A stretch of DNA of 64,000 nucleotides from Tillus elongatus (Eukaryota > Arthropoda > Insecta > Coleoptera > Cleridae), in NCBI GenBank assembly GCA_964006375.1, contig OZ023268.1, forward strand, positions 83,215,835 to 83,279,834, given 5' to 3'. The notes beneath the pieces were generated by a model, which did not search any database, was not told the DNA's origin, and worked only from the letters and a program-made list of their open reading frames with translations. Position numbers and translations under genes: made by a program. Shown here piece by piece: positions 16,328 through 27,021 of the stretch (position 1 is the stretch's first letter; each line of letters begins with the position of its first letter).

Positions 16328-17287
16328 TCACTTGAATGGCACTTTCACGGCAGACGTTGCTTTTGTCTCTATGGTGATTTTCCGCACTACCAGGTTACTG
16401 CCAGGCGACATTATTATTTCTTCACCGCCGATAGTCAGGGTGTTAGTGCCAAGATTAAGTTTAGCGCACTGGCCCTGAAGTATGCCCAAGCCAATTATAA
16501 TCGGGTCTGTTATGGCGGCGACTATGGCTCTCTGCTTTGCCTTCCATGTCCCAATTTGCAGCTCGACGCCAGTCTCGCCAAAGACCTGGATCTGATCACC
16601 ACCGGCCGCATTTACTCTGTACACTCTGTCTGGTTCTCTTACTCGCCATCTTGGAACCATGTCGCGGCGAATAATCGCCGTAGGTGCGCCTGTGTCGACG
16701 ACCATCTGAGTCTTATTATCGCTTACGTATCCGTCTACGACGAGAACGCTGCCAGAATCGCTAACCTGAAAAATGGTTACCGGCCTGAGCTTCACTTTTT
16801 CCGTTAGGCGTGATCTTAGAGCCCAACAGTCGCCCCTTATATGTCCCACCTGGCCGCAGTTCCAGCAGCGCAAGGCATTTGCAAGGTGACCTCTTACTGG
16901 GTGTTGATGAGACGTCGGCCTTATTTGTTCTGCTATTTTCTCTAGTAACTGCATGACCTTGGATGAATCTGTTTTATTTTCTTCTTCGACATGGAGACTG
17001 CGAACTTTCACATTACTTTCCGATGCTTGCTTTGCCGCTTCAAATTCCAAGGAATGTGCCAAAGCATAGTTCATTTTTTTGTGCCTCGCCATCCTCAGCG
17101 CCTGCTGCGTGTCGGCATCTCTGATTGCGTCAATGAAGGTTTGCACCGACAGCTGGTTTAAAAATTCTATCGGAGCTATGGGGTAGGCTAATCGCGTCAG
17201 TTTGACAACGTCGGCGTGGAGATGTTGGAGACTTTCGCCCAACTGCAATCGATACAACTGTTGTAAATGCTGGTCGCCAAACCTCAT
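16328..17287 (-). pseudogene. Gypsy gag C-terminus, zinc knuckle and protease
   Basis: A 319-residue open frame. Residues 1-95 resemble the C-terminal part of gag capsid (FLNQLSVQTFIDAIRDADTQ). A CCHC zinc knuckle CWNCGQVGHIRGDC lies at about residue 140, followed by an aspartic protease with VVDTGAPTAII and the flap/core region up to IIIGLGILQGQ. The usual downstream RT is missing, so the frame ends soon after protease. The N-terminal gag (17456-18050) is separated by stops and a frame change. The family assignment to Ty3/gypsy is firm; the copy is defective. Confidence 0.8.
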
Positions 17288-17455
17288 TTATAATTAATGT
17301 CTGATACTGTCAAAACTCAGCGGTTCTTCCCTGCGAATACATTGAAGCACATCTAGAGCATCTCCTCTGAGAGCTACAATTAACGAAGTCGTTTTCTCTC
17401 TTTAACCCCAACTATTTGCTGTCGCAGCGGCTTCAAATTGGCGTAGATAAAAACC

Positions 17456-18050
17456 TCATGGGACTAAGCGATCAAATGTGGGAACCTTAATTCTTATGTG
17501 GCTATCTTCGAGTCTGATGTTTCCCTTGACTAGCGTATCATACTTCTTTTCTAGTGATTGTATTTTCTGGAGCACTTTCTCTTGTATATTCGTCAGCTTG
17601 TCATGTACATCGTCGCTGATACCCCTTACTCTGCTTTCTACTTGTTGGAAGATGTCGTCTTTTACCTGCTTCATACGTTCGTCCACACACGAAGTAATAT
17701 TGTCAATTCTGCTGGCTTCTTCTTGTAGAATTTTCTTTGTTTCTCCAGCTCTTCTTCTGGATTCTTCGTCTATTTTGCTGGCTTCTTCATCTCTTTTTCT
17801 CATTTCTTCTTTGACTTCTTTGTCTCTTCTTCTGACATCTTCATATCTTTTTCTCATTTCTTCTTTGGCCTCTTCATCTCCTTTTCTAATTTCTTCTTTC
17901 GCTTCTTCGTCTTTTTCTTGCTTCTTCATCTCTTTTTCTGGCTTCTTCATCTCCTTTTCTGGCTTCTTCATCTCTTTTTCTCATTTCTTTTTTGGCTTCT
18001 TCGTCTCTTTGTTTGGCTTCTTCGCGTGCTAATTTAGCTTCTTCGTCCAT
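17456..18050 (-). pseudogene. Gypsy gag N-terminus with charged repeats
   Basis: The start ATG at 18050 opens MDEEAKLAREEAKQRDEE, a run of Glu/Lys/Arg-rich repeats that continues into a 171-residue frame (17971-17456) rich in EEMRKRDEEA-type units, predicted coiled coil, then VESRVRGISDDVHDKLTNI. A frameshift near 17895 breaks the repeat run. Further downstream, YLRQFEAAATANSW and LIVALRGDALDVLQ are typical gag but interrupted by stops. The DNA repeat unit is about 21-30 bp (CTTCTTCATCTCTTTTTCTG on the plus strand). Confidence 0.65.
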
Positions 18051-18270
18051 TTTTTAAAATAATTTCAAATAGCTGGGCGTCCATATTCGCTGTTGCACTA
18101 CATGTCTTAGGCATAGACGTACTTAAAGCTGATACACAGTTTATTCTGTTTCAAGAAAACACCTAGTTAGGAATCACTGCTTACACTGATCTTTCAGAGA
18201 CTCTAGAAGTTTTCACGTTGTTCAACGAATATCCTGGAAAATATTTCCACTAGCACCTTGAAAATCCCAT

Positions 18271-18281
18271 TTCTGACACCA
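18271..18281 (-). promoter_or_regulatory. Gypsy primer binding site
   Basis: TGGTGTCAGAA on the minus strand, immediately inside the missing 5' LTR. The same PBS follows the 5' LTR of the gypsy element at 43913-43923. Confidence 0.7.
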
Positions 18282-18290
18282 GTTGTTACG

Positions 18291-19690
18291 TTGGGGGTAA
18301 TGAGGGTAATGTGGGTCCAGTCACATTGGAACCAAATATGAGCCTCAGGAAACTTGCAATACTTCAGGAAACTCTGTAGCAGGTTGCGGCCGAATCTTAA
18401 AAGGTAATAAGCGCCACCCATATAAAATTAATTTGGTACAGGAGTTTAATAAAGATGATCCTGATCGCCGCGTGCAGTTCTTTGAAGAAATGAGTGATCG
18501 TGACAGAAGGAATCCAACCTTTTTGTACTGAATCTGTTTTTCCGATGAATGTACGTTCCAACTGGATAGCCAAGCCAATTGCCATAATTGCCGCTATTGT
18601 AATGATAAAAATCCAGTAAGAGCCTCGGTGGTCTACGGGTAAGAATGTGTACCTCTGAACCCAAGGGTACTGGGGTCGATTCCCACGGTTTTCCTTCCAC
18701 TTTTTCAGTGCAAACTGTAATAAATTAACATCAACCGATGTTCTGGCATTATATTTGAGCAAGTTGAATGTCTGCACGTTCCGCCCTTCGGAGGGGGCGT
18801 AAATGCGTCGGTCATGTGCCCGTGTGATATTGAGCACGTTAAAGATTCCTGCCCTCCTTACAGAAAGGAGGGGTTTGGCAAATTTTCCAGGATAGTGAGG
18901 TGAAACTGCTCCCTGATGTCGGTGATTGGCTGTCGCGGAAATAAGCCGAAGTGAAAGTAAAAAAATCCAATAATCTTTCGTGAAACTCATTTACAGCATC
19001 GGGGGAAATTGAATGCTTGGGCGGGCATACTGGCAGGCCAGCAGGTGGAAGCATTGGAAAATGACAACGCTTTGGCAGAACAGGATGTGTTGTTTGAACA
19101 GGATGGTGCTCCACCACATTATGCCGCAGTTGTGGGTGATTTTTTAAATTAGAACCTCCTGACTGGATATGACGCAGAGGTTCAAGATCGCGCCAGATTT
19201 AACACCCTTAGACTTTTTTACGGGGACACTTGAAGACTAAAATGTATGCAACACGGCCAAACTCACGTGAGGAGCTTCGTCGGCGAGTTGTTGAAGAATG
19301 TCGTCAGATAACGCCCGAAATGCTTTGAAATGTTCTTGCGGTAGTGGAGCAAATGCTTTATAAACTGTATAAAATTGGAAGGGAAAACAATTTGAACATT
19401 CAATTAACTAACATTCTTTCATTCGTTGATATTTAGTCTTCTTCTTTAATTGTAGATTTTATTGCCATATCCAAACCAAAATTTTAAAAAAGTCGTATGG
19501 TGTCCTGAGCAGAGTTGAGAAAGCTTTAAAATGAGCTGTCACAACATAGGGTCCATTTAAAATTTACGGGTACTTTACGCCCCTGCCTAAGGGGTAGGTT
19601 CCAAGACACCAAAACTTACGCAATCATGTGTCTACTTTGAAAACAAAGTCGCCGTGTCCCAGCTTTTTTTCTTTCAAAATGTTGCAAGAA
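18291..19690 (+). pseudogene. Mariner-type transposase, truncated, SINE-interrupted
   Basis: Plus-strand translation gives LEPNMSLRKLAILQET, HPYKINLVQEFNKDDPDRRV, then FSDECTFQL (first Asp). It resumes after a SINE at KLNAWAGIL, FEQDGAPPHYAAVVGDFLN (second Asp) and PEML. Stops and frame changes are scattered. The N-terminus is removed where the gypsy PBS region begins at 18290. The 3' untranslated and terminal part (19340-19690) matches, inverted, the fragment at 14166-14782. Confidence 0.75.
18620..18960 (+). mobile_element. tRNA-derived SINE
   Basis: A 341-bp insertion flanked by a 13-bp target duplication with one difference: AAAAATCCAGTAA (18607-18619) and AAAAATCCAATAA (18961-18973). 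The first 75 bp resemble a tRNA gene, with an A-box-like TGGTCTACGGGTAAG and a B-box-like GGGTCGATTCC (one mismatch to the consensus). The tail is short and A-rich (GTGAAAGTAA). It lies in the mariner transposase at a position where removing it restores the reading KNP-II-F. It would be transcribed by RNA polymerase III and mobilised by a LINE. Confidence 0.82.
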
Positions 19691-19750
19691 AATGTCCGAT
19701 AAAAGTTTTTAGTGAGCAAAATAACGACCAAGATACTGCTTTGCTATTGC

Positions 19751-19756
19751 TTTATT
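19751..19756 (-). terminator. CEP120 polyadenylation signal
   Basis: AATAAA on the minus strand, 51 bp downstream of the CEP120 stop codon. Confidence 0.6.
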
Positions 19757-19806
19757 TGTCTAAATAAATTGGCCATCTCCTGGTATATTTAACTATAGCT
19801 AAGTGA

Positions 19807-22229
19807 TTACATTTCCATTAAACTTCTTTTAGTTTCAAGTCCATCCCTTGCGTATAGTTCTTCTATATCTTCATCCCCGTCCATCTGTTCCATAAAGTGG
19901 TCTAGACTAAGCTGACTAAGCTCCTGCTTCTCAATACTGAGCTGTTTCTGCAACTGTTTGTAATCTTCTGTTTTTAATTCATGGATTTCGTCACAGGCTT
20001 TCCGCCACTGCTCTTTAAAGTACTGCTTAGCATTTTGGGCATCCGTAAATTTCTCTTCTAGTACTCGTAATTCCTGAAGAAGACTTCCTGTTTGTTCTTT
20101 GGTTAGAGTCGACCTTTCAAAAGCTTCCATTCGTTGTCTCTCATTCAAAAGCAGTTCGTTCAACTTACAGTTTTCCTCTTCCAACTTAGTAATGATATCA
20201 ATTAGTTCTTGGTTAGAACATTTGCTGTATTTTAGACTGATTAACTTAGGGTTACTGGGTTTCGTTGTGATCTTTTTTAATGCTGATTGCGTACGGATAT
20301 AGTTCATTATTTTCTTCAGTTCCAACTGCAGATTCTTGCATTTCTTTACTTGTTTATTCAGCGACTGTTCTAATTCTTCTTTCCTTCCTGACCACCTCTT
20401 TTTCAAACCTTCCTTTGCTTTGTCTTCCTCTTTTTTAAGTTCTTTTTTAAACTTTTGTTTTTCTTCTTCTTTCCATTTACGTAAGTCGTCGATTTCCCCA
20501 ATGATAACAAACTCATCTAAGATAGGGGGTGACAAGACGTCACTAAAATCGTCTTCTCTTACAATATGCTGATCGAGTTTTTCTAGACGCATGTTAATTC
20601 TGAGTTTGCCGATCAACTCTAAAGTTCTTATTGCTTTTATGTCTGCATTATAATTAATACTACATAATGAATTATCATAGAACATGTTTGTGTCTATGTC
20701 AATTTCATTGGTGATTAATTTTTCTCTTTCGTCAGCCAGAACTACTCTAGGGGGCCAGGCTTTTAAAAGAGTTCTTAGCCCACCATCTTTAGATATGTAG
20801 AAGAATCTGCACCGCAAGTTCAGTCTAACATCTTCGCCAAGAACATTGTCTACATTCTTTAAAACAGAAGAAAAGTTGGCTGATTTTGGATGCAGAAACT
20901 TAAACAAAATTTGAGTTTCTTTGATAAATTTTCTCCAAATTAAGTAATCAAAAAATACTTCCAAACAGTAGCTTTCATAGTATTCTGATATCTGAAAAAG
21001 TTTTTCATAATTTGGTGGAGAAACCATTACGCTCTTCATAATAGTATCCAAAGATTTTGTTCTATTGTCATCAACCTTTACTTCTTGTGTAAGAACGTGC
21101 TCCGACTGAGCTTTTGTTTCGATTTTACTGAGTTTTCCGATTTTAATATCTTTCGACGGCATCTGGTTTTGATCACCCGCAGCGTTGTCTATTGGCCTCT
21201 CAATGTTTGAGGTAATTGTTTTTACAGAAAATTTTGCTTCTTGTGCTGGTTCTCCTGGGGGCTGGATTTTTTTATCTTTAAGCTTAGATAGACTCATTTC
21301 TACATTAACTAAAGGCTTCATGCCACTGTTTGATATTAATTCTTTACCTTCCAAAGGATCTTTAAAATAATAACTTTCTATTGAAGTGAAAGTATTGCAA
21401 AACTCTTCGTCACTTTCATCTTGGACGATTTTGTTGAGTGGAATTTGTGTTACACCTAGTTTTTCGTCACCACAAAAGAATGCCACATCAATATTTTGAG
21501 TTTCGAAGAATTCTTTTAGTGTAGGGAGATTTGAAAGCACTCTGACAACAACTCTTTCACTTACTTGTATATTTTCGTGATATTCCCCCAGGAAAGGTTT
21601 CGTTTTAATACAAATGCCAAATACTTTCAAGACCATGTAGCATTTTTCTTTTTTCTCGCCGAAAACAAGTTCTTTTGGTAGCATTAAATCTAAGTTGGCT
21701 GATGATTTAGGAAATATGTTCAAAGTAAATGCTTCAGTTGCGTTTTTTTCATGGCCAATTCGTATGAAGCCATCTTCTAAACACTGGAAAGCAATACCAG
21801 GCTTGAAAACTTGTTCTACACTATCGTCACTAGTTATCTGTTCTTCGTCTGTCATCTCTGTGATAAAAGGCATCATTGAATCAACCACTTCGCTGTCATG
21901 ACTGAAAAGATGATCCCTTATAGTTAAAGATATAAAGATTTCTGGACGGCAGCTTCTTTTGTCATGTTGTATACCTAACATTCGGTGCCACTTAAATTTG
22001 ATCTCTTCTATTTTGACATCAGCGGAGGGCAAAGGAACAATTTGTGCACTTCTGAGGCTCAACAAAATAAACCCGATTCGTTCCTTTCGGCTTGCTGTTA
22101 GAATACTGTAAATTTCTACCTTTAGAGGCTGGTTAGAACTTCTAATTTTACGTAGTTCCTTTTTCTCGATTTCCCAGATTAATTGGGTGTTGAAACCTGG
22201 ACAGTCTTCAGGACTAACAGTGTCAGAAT
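19807..22229 (-). CDS. CEP120: CEP120 centrosomal protein, long 3'-terminal exon
   Basis: An open frame of about 806 codons from a splice acceptor (TGCTCTTTCAG, boundary at 22229/22230) to TAA at 19807. It encodes most of CEP120, which in animals acts at daughter centrioles in centriole elongation, procentriole assembly and ciliogenesis. The start reads ...SDTVSPEDCPGFNTQLIWEIE, aligning with the first C2 domain of CEP120 (ELAWEI region). A second C2-like domain spans about residues 135-260 (LEDGFIRIGHE onward), and a third about 410-540 (YCLEVFFDYLIWRKFI, then RLNLRCRFFYI). A long C-terminal coiled coil runs from about 580 to 790 (EEEKQKFKKELKKEEDKAKE). About 30 N-terminal residues must come from upstream exon(s), not found in the window. 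The exon begins in phase 1. No stops or frameshifts. It is surrounded by transposons on both sides. Confidence 0.88.
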
Positions 22230-22960
22230 CTGAAAGAGCATGATGCGTTTAATTTTTAGTTATCAAAAATACTGCATTATACAGGGCATTTCAGTAAAAC
22301 TGGCGAGCGACGACATCTTCGAATCTACAATAGTAAGATTGATGGGAACAAAATCTAGAACTTCTATGTGAAAAATGCTACTGATTTTAAATATCAAAAT
22401 GTTCAGTGATAGGCAATATGAGCCAAATGATGATACATATAGTATGGTGTCTCTGCTTTCATAACGTAAATAAAAATATTTATTTCGGAAAATAACATTT
22501 ACGCACAATACAACCAGCGAAATGAGACTGCGCGAACAAATAGATGTTTTTGTTTGCGCGACGTATGTAAGATCACAATATTTACAACGTATTTCATAGA
22601 TACCCGATATTTTAGCGGTACTATCCTTTGTCTTTTTGGTTAACTAGCAAGTTTTTAAAAGTATTTTTTGGTCAAAAATATTAGTTCCAAATTGGCTTTC
22701 TTAAAAATGATATTTAGACCCCTCATGATTCGCGGTGCAAATGCTAGGAAAACAAAGTTTTTTCGGCTTTCTCTTTTCTAAAGGTCATTGATTTCGCTAA
22801 TGTTTTTTTTTGTTTTCTGTTTGTTAACTATATTCTCAACTATCCAAATAGTCTATCCGTTATATTCGGCCACGTTTTCAATATACCCTGATTCTTTGCT
22901 ATATCTATTTCCACTTAAAGGAAAACATATTAACCTATTTACTAAAAAAATCAAACTAGA
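22230..22960. other. CEP120 intron/upstream DNA, no gene seen
   Basis: Downstream of the acceptor (on the minus strand this is intron) there is a polypyrimidine stretch next to 22230 and otherwise AT-rich DNA. I looked for the missing CEP120 first coding exon on the minus strand and did not find it here. Confidence 0.45.
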
Positions 22961-23800
22961 CATTTTTTGTGCGTATGAGAGTCATTCGGGATGTAACTTA
23001 GAGTGGTGGTTTCGTTCCTATGGACGTCGTATTCTAAACTGTCCTTATTCTTGATAACTAGTACATCTAGAAAGGGCAGTTTATTATTAATTTCCAATTC
23101 GTGGGTAAATTTGATTGAGTCAAATTAAGTGTCCTATTTGGCAATCAAATCGTCTATTTTGCAAATGTTTGTGTCGAACACCGCGAAAATATGATCCATA
23201 TAACGAAAGCATACTCTAGGAAAATACTCGCTTTCACTTTTAATATCCGTTTCCAATCTAGTCCTGAAAAGGTCTGCATTAAACGGAGATAGGGGTTGCC
23301 CATGATCGAGCCTTCGGTTTGTTGGAGAAACTCATTGTTGAATTGAAAAGTATTTTGTTTAGTACAAAGATTTACTAAGGTTAAATATTCTTTACAGATC
23401 TCTTCATTTATGTTATTAATTTTTAACAACTGTTCTAAATACATTAACGTTTATTTCGTGTGGATGCTACAATTTCCTTTCAAGTTTTTTGAAATTTTAT
23501 CTTTACATGCTTCTCGAATGAGGCTTCTTGAGGATACAAGTAATTTTTAATTTCTGTTTCAATACTAGCAATGACCTTTACTATATCGCTCTTTTTAAAT
23601 GAAAACAGAATTTCAGCGAATTCAGTCAAATATGATTCCCAGATCCACAGAACTGAACCTTTATCAAAAGATACGTAGTAACATTCGATTAATAGGTGCA
23701 TATATCGCCAGTATTTCATTATTTCATTAATTTCAATATAAAAATTTCTATTAACACAAAAGTAGGTTAAAAAGTTAAACATTTTGCTAAACAAAAATGG
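22961..23800 (-). pseudogene. Penelope-like element RT remnant, minus copy
   Basis: Minus-strand pieces read SIETEIKNYLYPQEASFEKH then VKIKFQKT (23600-23480) and YLEQLLKINNINEEICKEYL with QTEGSIMGNP (23444-23154), the N-terminal region and RT finger/palm start of a Penelope-like element. The following RT motif is frameshifted, and residual pieces run to about 22960. It is arranged head to head with the plus-strand copy starting near 24030. Confidence 0.7.
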
Positions 23801-24660
23801 TTGGATTTATAAATGCAATCTATGTACTCAAAACGTAGTACCTATGTTAGAAATACAGGCATACAGTTTGTTTAAAATTTTAACTTTTAAGTTAGGAAAC
23901 AAAATATCAAAAACATGTTTGTAGCCATTGACGCAATGTTAATTAAGAAATTTAATATACAGAATAAAAATTAAAGCAACCTGTGTCAGATTAAAAATGA
24001 AAACCAGCTCATCGGAAAATTGACCTCATGGAAAATCTTTCTTTGCAGTCGTTTAACAAAAATGAGATTTACCTCTTAAGCAAGGGGCTCAAAATTCGGT
24101 TTGCTGTCACAAAAAGACGAACCAGTAGATGTGATTGCTAGTATTGAAATAAGAATAAAAAAATTACACCAATCTTCAAAAAGCGTTATTCGGGAAGCAT
24201 GTGAAGATAAAATCTCAACAATTTTTTAAAGAAAATAAGTTCATTAAAAACAAAATATCTAATGAAATGAAAATAGCTAAATGATTGCGAGAGAATGATT
24301 GTTTTTAAGTTAAGACAGACAAAGGTAATCAGGTAACGATTTTGGACAAAAAATATTATAAAAATAGAGTGAATAATGCAATAGAGACAGGACCGTATAA
24401 AAAACGAAATAACCCCCTACCGAAAATGATTACTGATGTTAAAAATAGTTTAATGAGTTGTCACAACATTATAACAAAATATCTATGAAGAAGGTTACAA
24501 GTTACAAATCCAAAAGTTCCCAAAAAATATTTTTTCCGAAAAATTCATATACCGGGAAAATGAGACCTGTTATTTCGGATATATATTGTCCGACATATAA
24601 GTTAGCGGAGTGGCTGGTGAATTAGTTTAAAAGCTTGCCTGTTAAACAAAAACGTTTTCA

Positions 24661-25299
24661 GTGTCAAATTCACTTGAATTTATAAGTAAAGTTAAAGATG
24701 TTAAATTGGTTGAAGGCGACGTTTTGATATCATTTCATTTAGCGTCTTTGTTTCCCAGCGTGCCCACAAAGCAAGCGCTAACGCATTTAGAACAATTGTT
24801 GAAGTTGAACAACACAATTGAAGGGGTTTGCAAAGAATATTTAACTGTAACAAACCTTTGTATAAAATAAAATATCATTCAATTTAACAATAAGTTTTAT
24901 GAACAAACCCAAGGCACGGCAATGGGCAACCCTCTCTTTCCATTTATTGCGGACCTTTTCATGACTCGATTTGAAACGGATTTAGAAAATGAAAGTGAAC
25001 ATTTTCCGAGAGTATGCTTTCGTTACGTGGACAATATGTTTGCAGTGTATAACACAAATATATGCAAAGTGGATTATTTTATTAATAGACTTAGCTGCCA
25101 ATTTGATTCTATAAGATTCACCCACGATTTGGAGGTTAACAGTAAACTTCCCTTTCTGGATGCAATAGTTATTAAAAATAATGACTCTCTTCAAGGCCAT
25201 GTCCACAGGAAGGTAATTACCACTCTACGTTACATTCCAAATGACTCGCGTCATACGTTTATACAAAAAAAAAGCGTGTTTGAATTTTTTAGTAAATAA
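24661..25299 (+). pseudogene. Penelope-like reverse transcriptase
   Basis: Two frames, 24661-24870 and 24922-25299, are separated by a stop (K then TAA near 24870). Visible RT blocks: VEGDVLISFHLASLFPSVPT, where the usual first catalytic Asp of F(D)V is degenerate; YEQTQGTAMGNPLFPFIADL; and FRYVDNMFAV, where the catalytic YVDD has become YVDN. HDLEVNSKLPFLDAIV and YIPNDSRHTF follow, as in other Penelope RTs. The altered catalytic box plus stops mean it is inactive. Confidence 0.8.
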
Positions 25300-25492
25300 A
25301 TTAATAAAATTTCCCTCAAGTGAAAGTAGATATAGTAGGGAATTAGAGTACCTTAAAAACGTGGCCAAATATAACGGATATTCGGATTGCTTACTGGAAA
25401 ACTTAAATAATAGACACAGAACAAAGTAAATGTTAGCGGAATCCGCGACACTCAGGAAAGATTAAAAAAAAAGTTTGTTTGTCTACCATTTG

Positions 25493-26116
25493 TGTGGGTT
25501 CCGGGACACTGTGACATAGCGGGTAATGATGTGGCGAATGATCTCGCAAGACTTGGTTCCCAGCGGCCGTTCTGTGGCCCGGAGCCTACGATAGGCATAA
25601 GTAGGAAGACGGTCTCTGTTGCCTTTGACATGTGGATTGAGGAGGCCATGAAGAGAGCACTGGGGGTCGGCCGGTGGCTGTAGGCAGGCGAGAGACTCCG
25701 TGTAGGGGCCGGACAGAGACAAGTCTGGCTACTCGGTAGGAGTCGACTTGCGCTTCGCCGCATCTTTGGACAGGTCACTGCGCTCTTAGAAGACACCTCA
25801 CATTGATAGATGCCGAGAGGGATCCAATTTGTCGGCAATGTGGCGAGAATGAAGAGACGTCTTACCACTACCTGTGTGAATGCGAGGCTTTTGGGCGTCC
25901 TCGAACAGAATTGTTCGGTTAGGGGACTCTGCAGAGTAACCAGGTAAGTACCGTCCAATGGAAGGCCATCATGGCCTTTATTTCGAGGTCGAGGCGGTTT
26001 GGAGACGGAACCGAGGAAGCGTAGAGCATGGTTGCTGGGTTGGCGGGGTTGGCAAAAGAGGCACATTGTGGCCTACTTGCCTGGCGTTAGCCTCCCCGCC
26101 ACTGCTACTGCTACTA
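25493..26116 (+). mobile_element. 5'-truncated RNase H LINE inside Penelope element
   Basis: A 624-bp insertion with a perfect 10-bp target duplication, CTACCATTTG (25483-25492 and 26117-26126). It encodes the end of a LINE RNase H domain (WVPGHCDIAGNDVANDLARL) and GSQRPFCGPEPTIGIS, then, in another frame, a Cys-rich tail (ICRQCGENEETSYHYLCEC). The 3' tail is a trinucleotide run (CTACTGCTACTACTA) rather than poly(A). The RNase H and zinc motif resemble LOA/I-group LINEs and the copy at 29709-30828. Removing it rejoins the Penelope frame. Confidence 0.82.
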
Positions 26117-26126
26117 CTACCATTTG

Positions 26127-26457
26127 AACCGCGTATCACAAGGAGTCTCGAAAGCACTTTTCAGAAAGCTGATTTGCAGCTTACTTTTTCGACAAAAAAT
26201 ATTTTTAAAAATTTGTTAGGCAATACGAAAGATAAAGATAAAGCCACTGAAATGTCGGGTATCTATAACATAAATTGTGAAGATTGTAAGCTTAAATACG
26301 TTGGGCAGACTAAAAGAACCATTGAAACAAGACACAAGGAGCATCTGGCACAACTGAGATACGGTAGTGTAGACAAGTCATGCGTGGCACAACATATTTG
26401 GGATATTAATCATCACACAGATAAAGAAAATCTGACACTTATCAAAAATATTAGATA
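26127..26457 (+). pseudogene. Penelope GIY-YIG endonuclease domain
   Basis: The open frame reads EPRITRSLESTFQKADLQLT, then MSGIYNINCEDCKLKYVGQT (the GIY...YVG core), RTIETRHKEH (catalytic Arg helix) and CVAQHIWDINHHTD. This is the Cys-containing GIY-YIG variant of Penelope-like elements, used for target nicking. The domain itself has no stops, but the element is broken upstream. Confidence 0.85.
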
Positions 26458-26667
26458 ACCAGCGAAGTTAGATGCGTACGAAAGTAGGTAATTATATTTC
26501 TAAGGCAATAAAAAAAACAATTCCTTAAACCGAGCTCTGGCATTTTTTATAGCCCTTTGTTTACACCCTGTCTTTGACATTTTTCTTAGATTTCGTTCCT
26601 ATCTTTATTAGTCTTTACATAAGACGTAGTCTAAAAGATGATCTTTAGTTGTAAGTAGTTTAGAATT

Positions 26668-26723
26668 TTTCATCTTCTGATGATGCTAACTTAGTTAGTG
26701 AAACGATCATCAGGTCTTTGAAA
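26668..26723 (+). ncRNA. Hammerhead ribozyme candidate (Penelope 3' region)
   Basis: CTGATGA core at 26677-26683; stem II CTAAC-TTA-GTTAG (26687-26698, perfect 5-bp stem extended by a G-T pair); GAAA at 26700-26703; a minimal stem III and a cleavage triplet ATC at 26706-26708. Distal stem I pairing TTTCA (26668-26672) with TGAAA (26719-26723). The position about 220 bp after the GIY-YIG stop agrees with the known occurrence of hammerheads in Penelope-like terminal repeats. Proximal stem I pairing is weak. Confidence 0.6.
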
Positions 26724-26792
26724 TATGTGGGGTGGCGATTTGGGGTCTCCAAGTGTACTAAAAATTAAATTTTGCTATTTAATGTATTCAGG

Positions 26793-27021
26793 CTTCAGTT
26801 ATCAATGTCTTTTGGGCTGTTTGGCAAAAATAGTGGGAAACTCTCAGTCAAAATCGCATTTAAGGCCAGCACAAGTTATAAACTTATTTGTTATGAAACG
26901 CATTGTACAAATTAGTTCAATAAATATAATAATAATTAGTATTATTATACTTGAAAGTTAACTATCAATACAATCTTATTTATTCCAGGCATGCTGCTAA
27001 TTACTAAGCGATATTTGAGAC
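26793..27021. repeat. Left member of a 230-bp direct repeat
   Basis: CTTCAGTTATCAATGTCT through CTAAGCGATATTTGAGAC, about 90% identical to 28170-28402. It abuts the A-tail of a LINE at 27022. Confidence 0.85.

Larger units (their letters stand above)
24030..26740 (+). mobile_element. Penelope-like element, plus copy, split by a LINE
   Basis: In order: KTDKGNQVTILDKKYYKNRV (24320 onward), MRPVISDIYCPTYKLAEW, RT (24661-25299), a LINE insertion (25493-26116), then the GIY-YIG endonuclease (26130-26457), about 200 bp of 3' non-coding DNA and a hammerhead-ribozyme-like motif (26668-26723). Stops and frameshifts occur in the RT region. The order RT then GIY-YIG is diagnostic for Penelope-like elements. 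Confidence 0.85.

Noticed and set aside
17478..18032. Ser/Leu-rich 184-residue plus-strand protein
   Set aside because: It is the antisense shadow of the repetitive gypsy gag coiled coil on the minus strand.
18620..18695. A functional tRNA gene
   Set aside because: The A and B box-like region is followed by a longer body, lies in a transposon with a target duplication, and the B box is mismatched. It is a SINE head.
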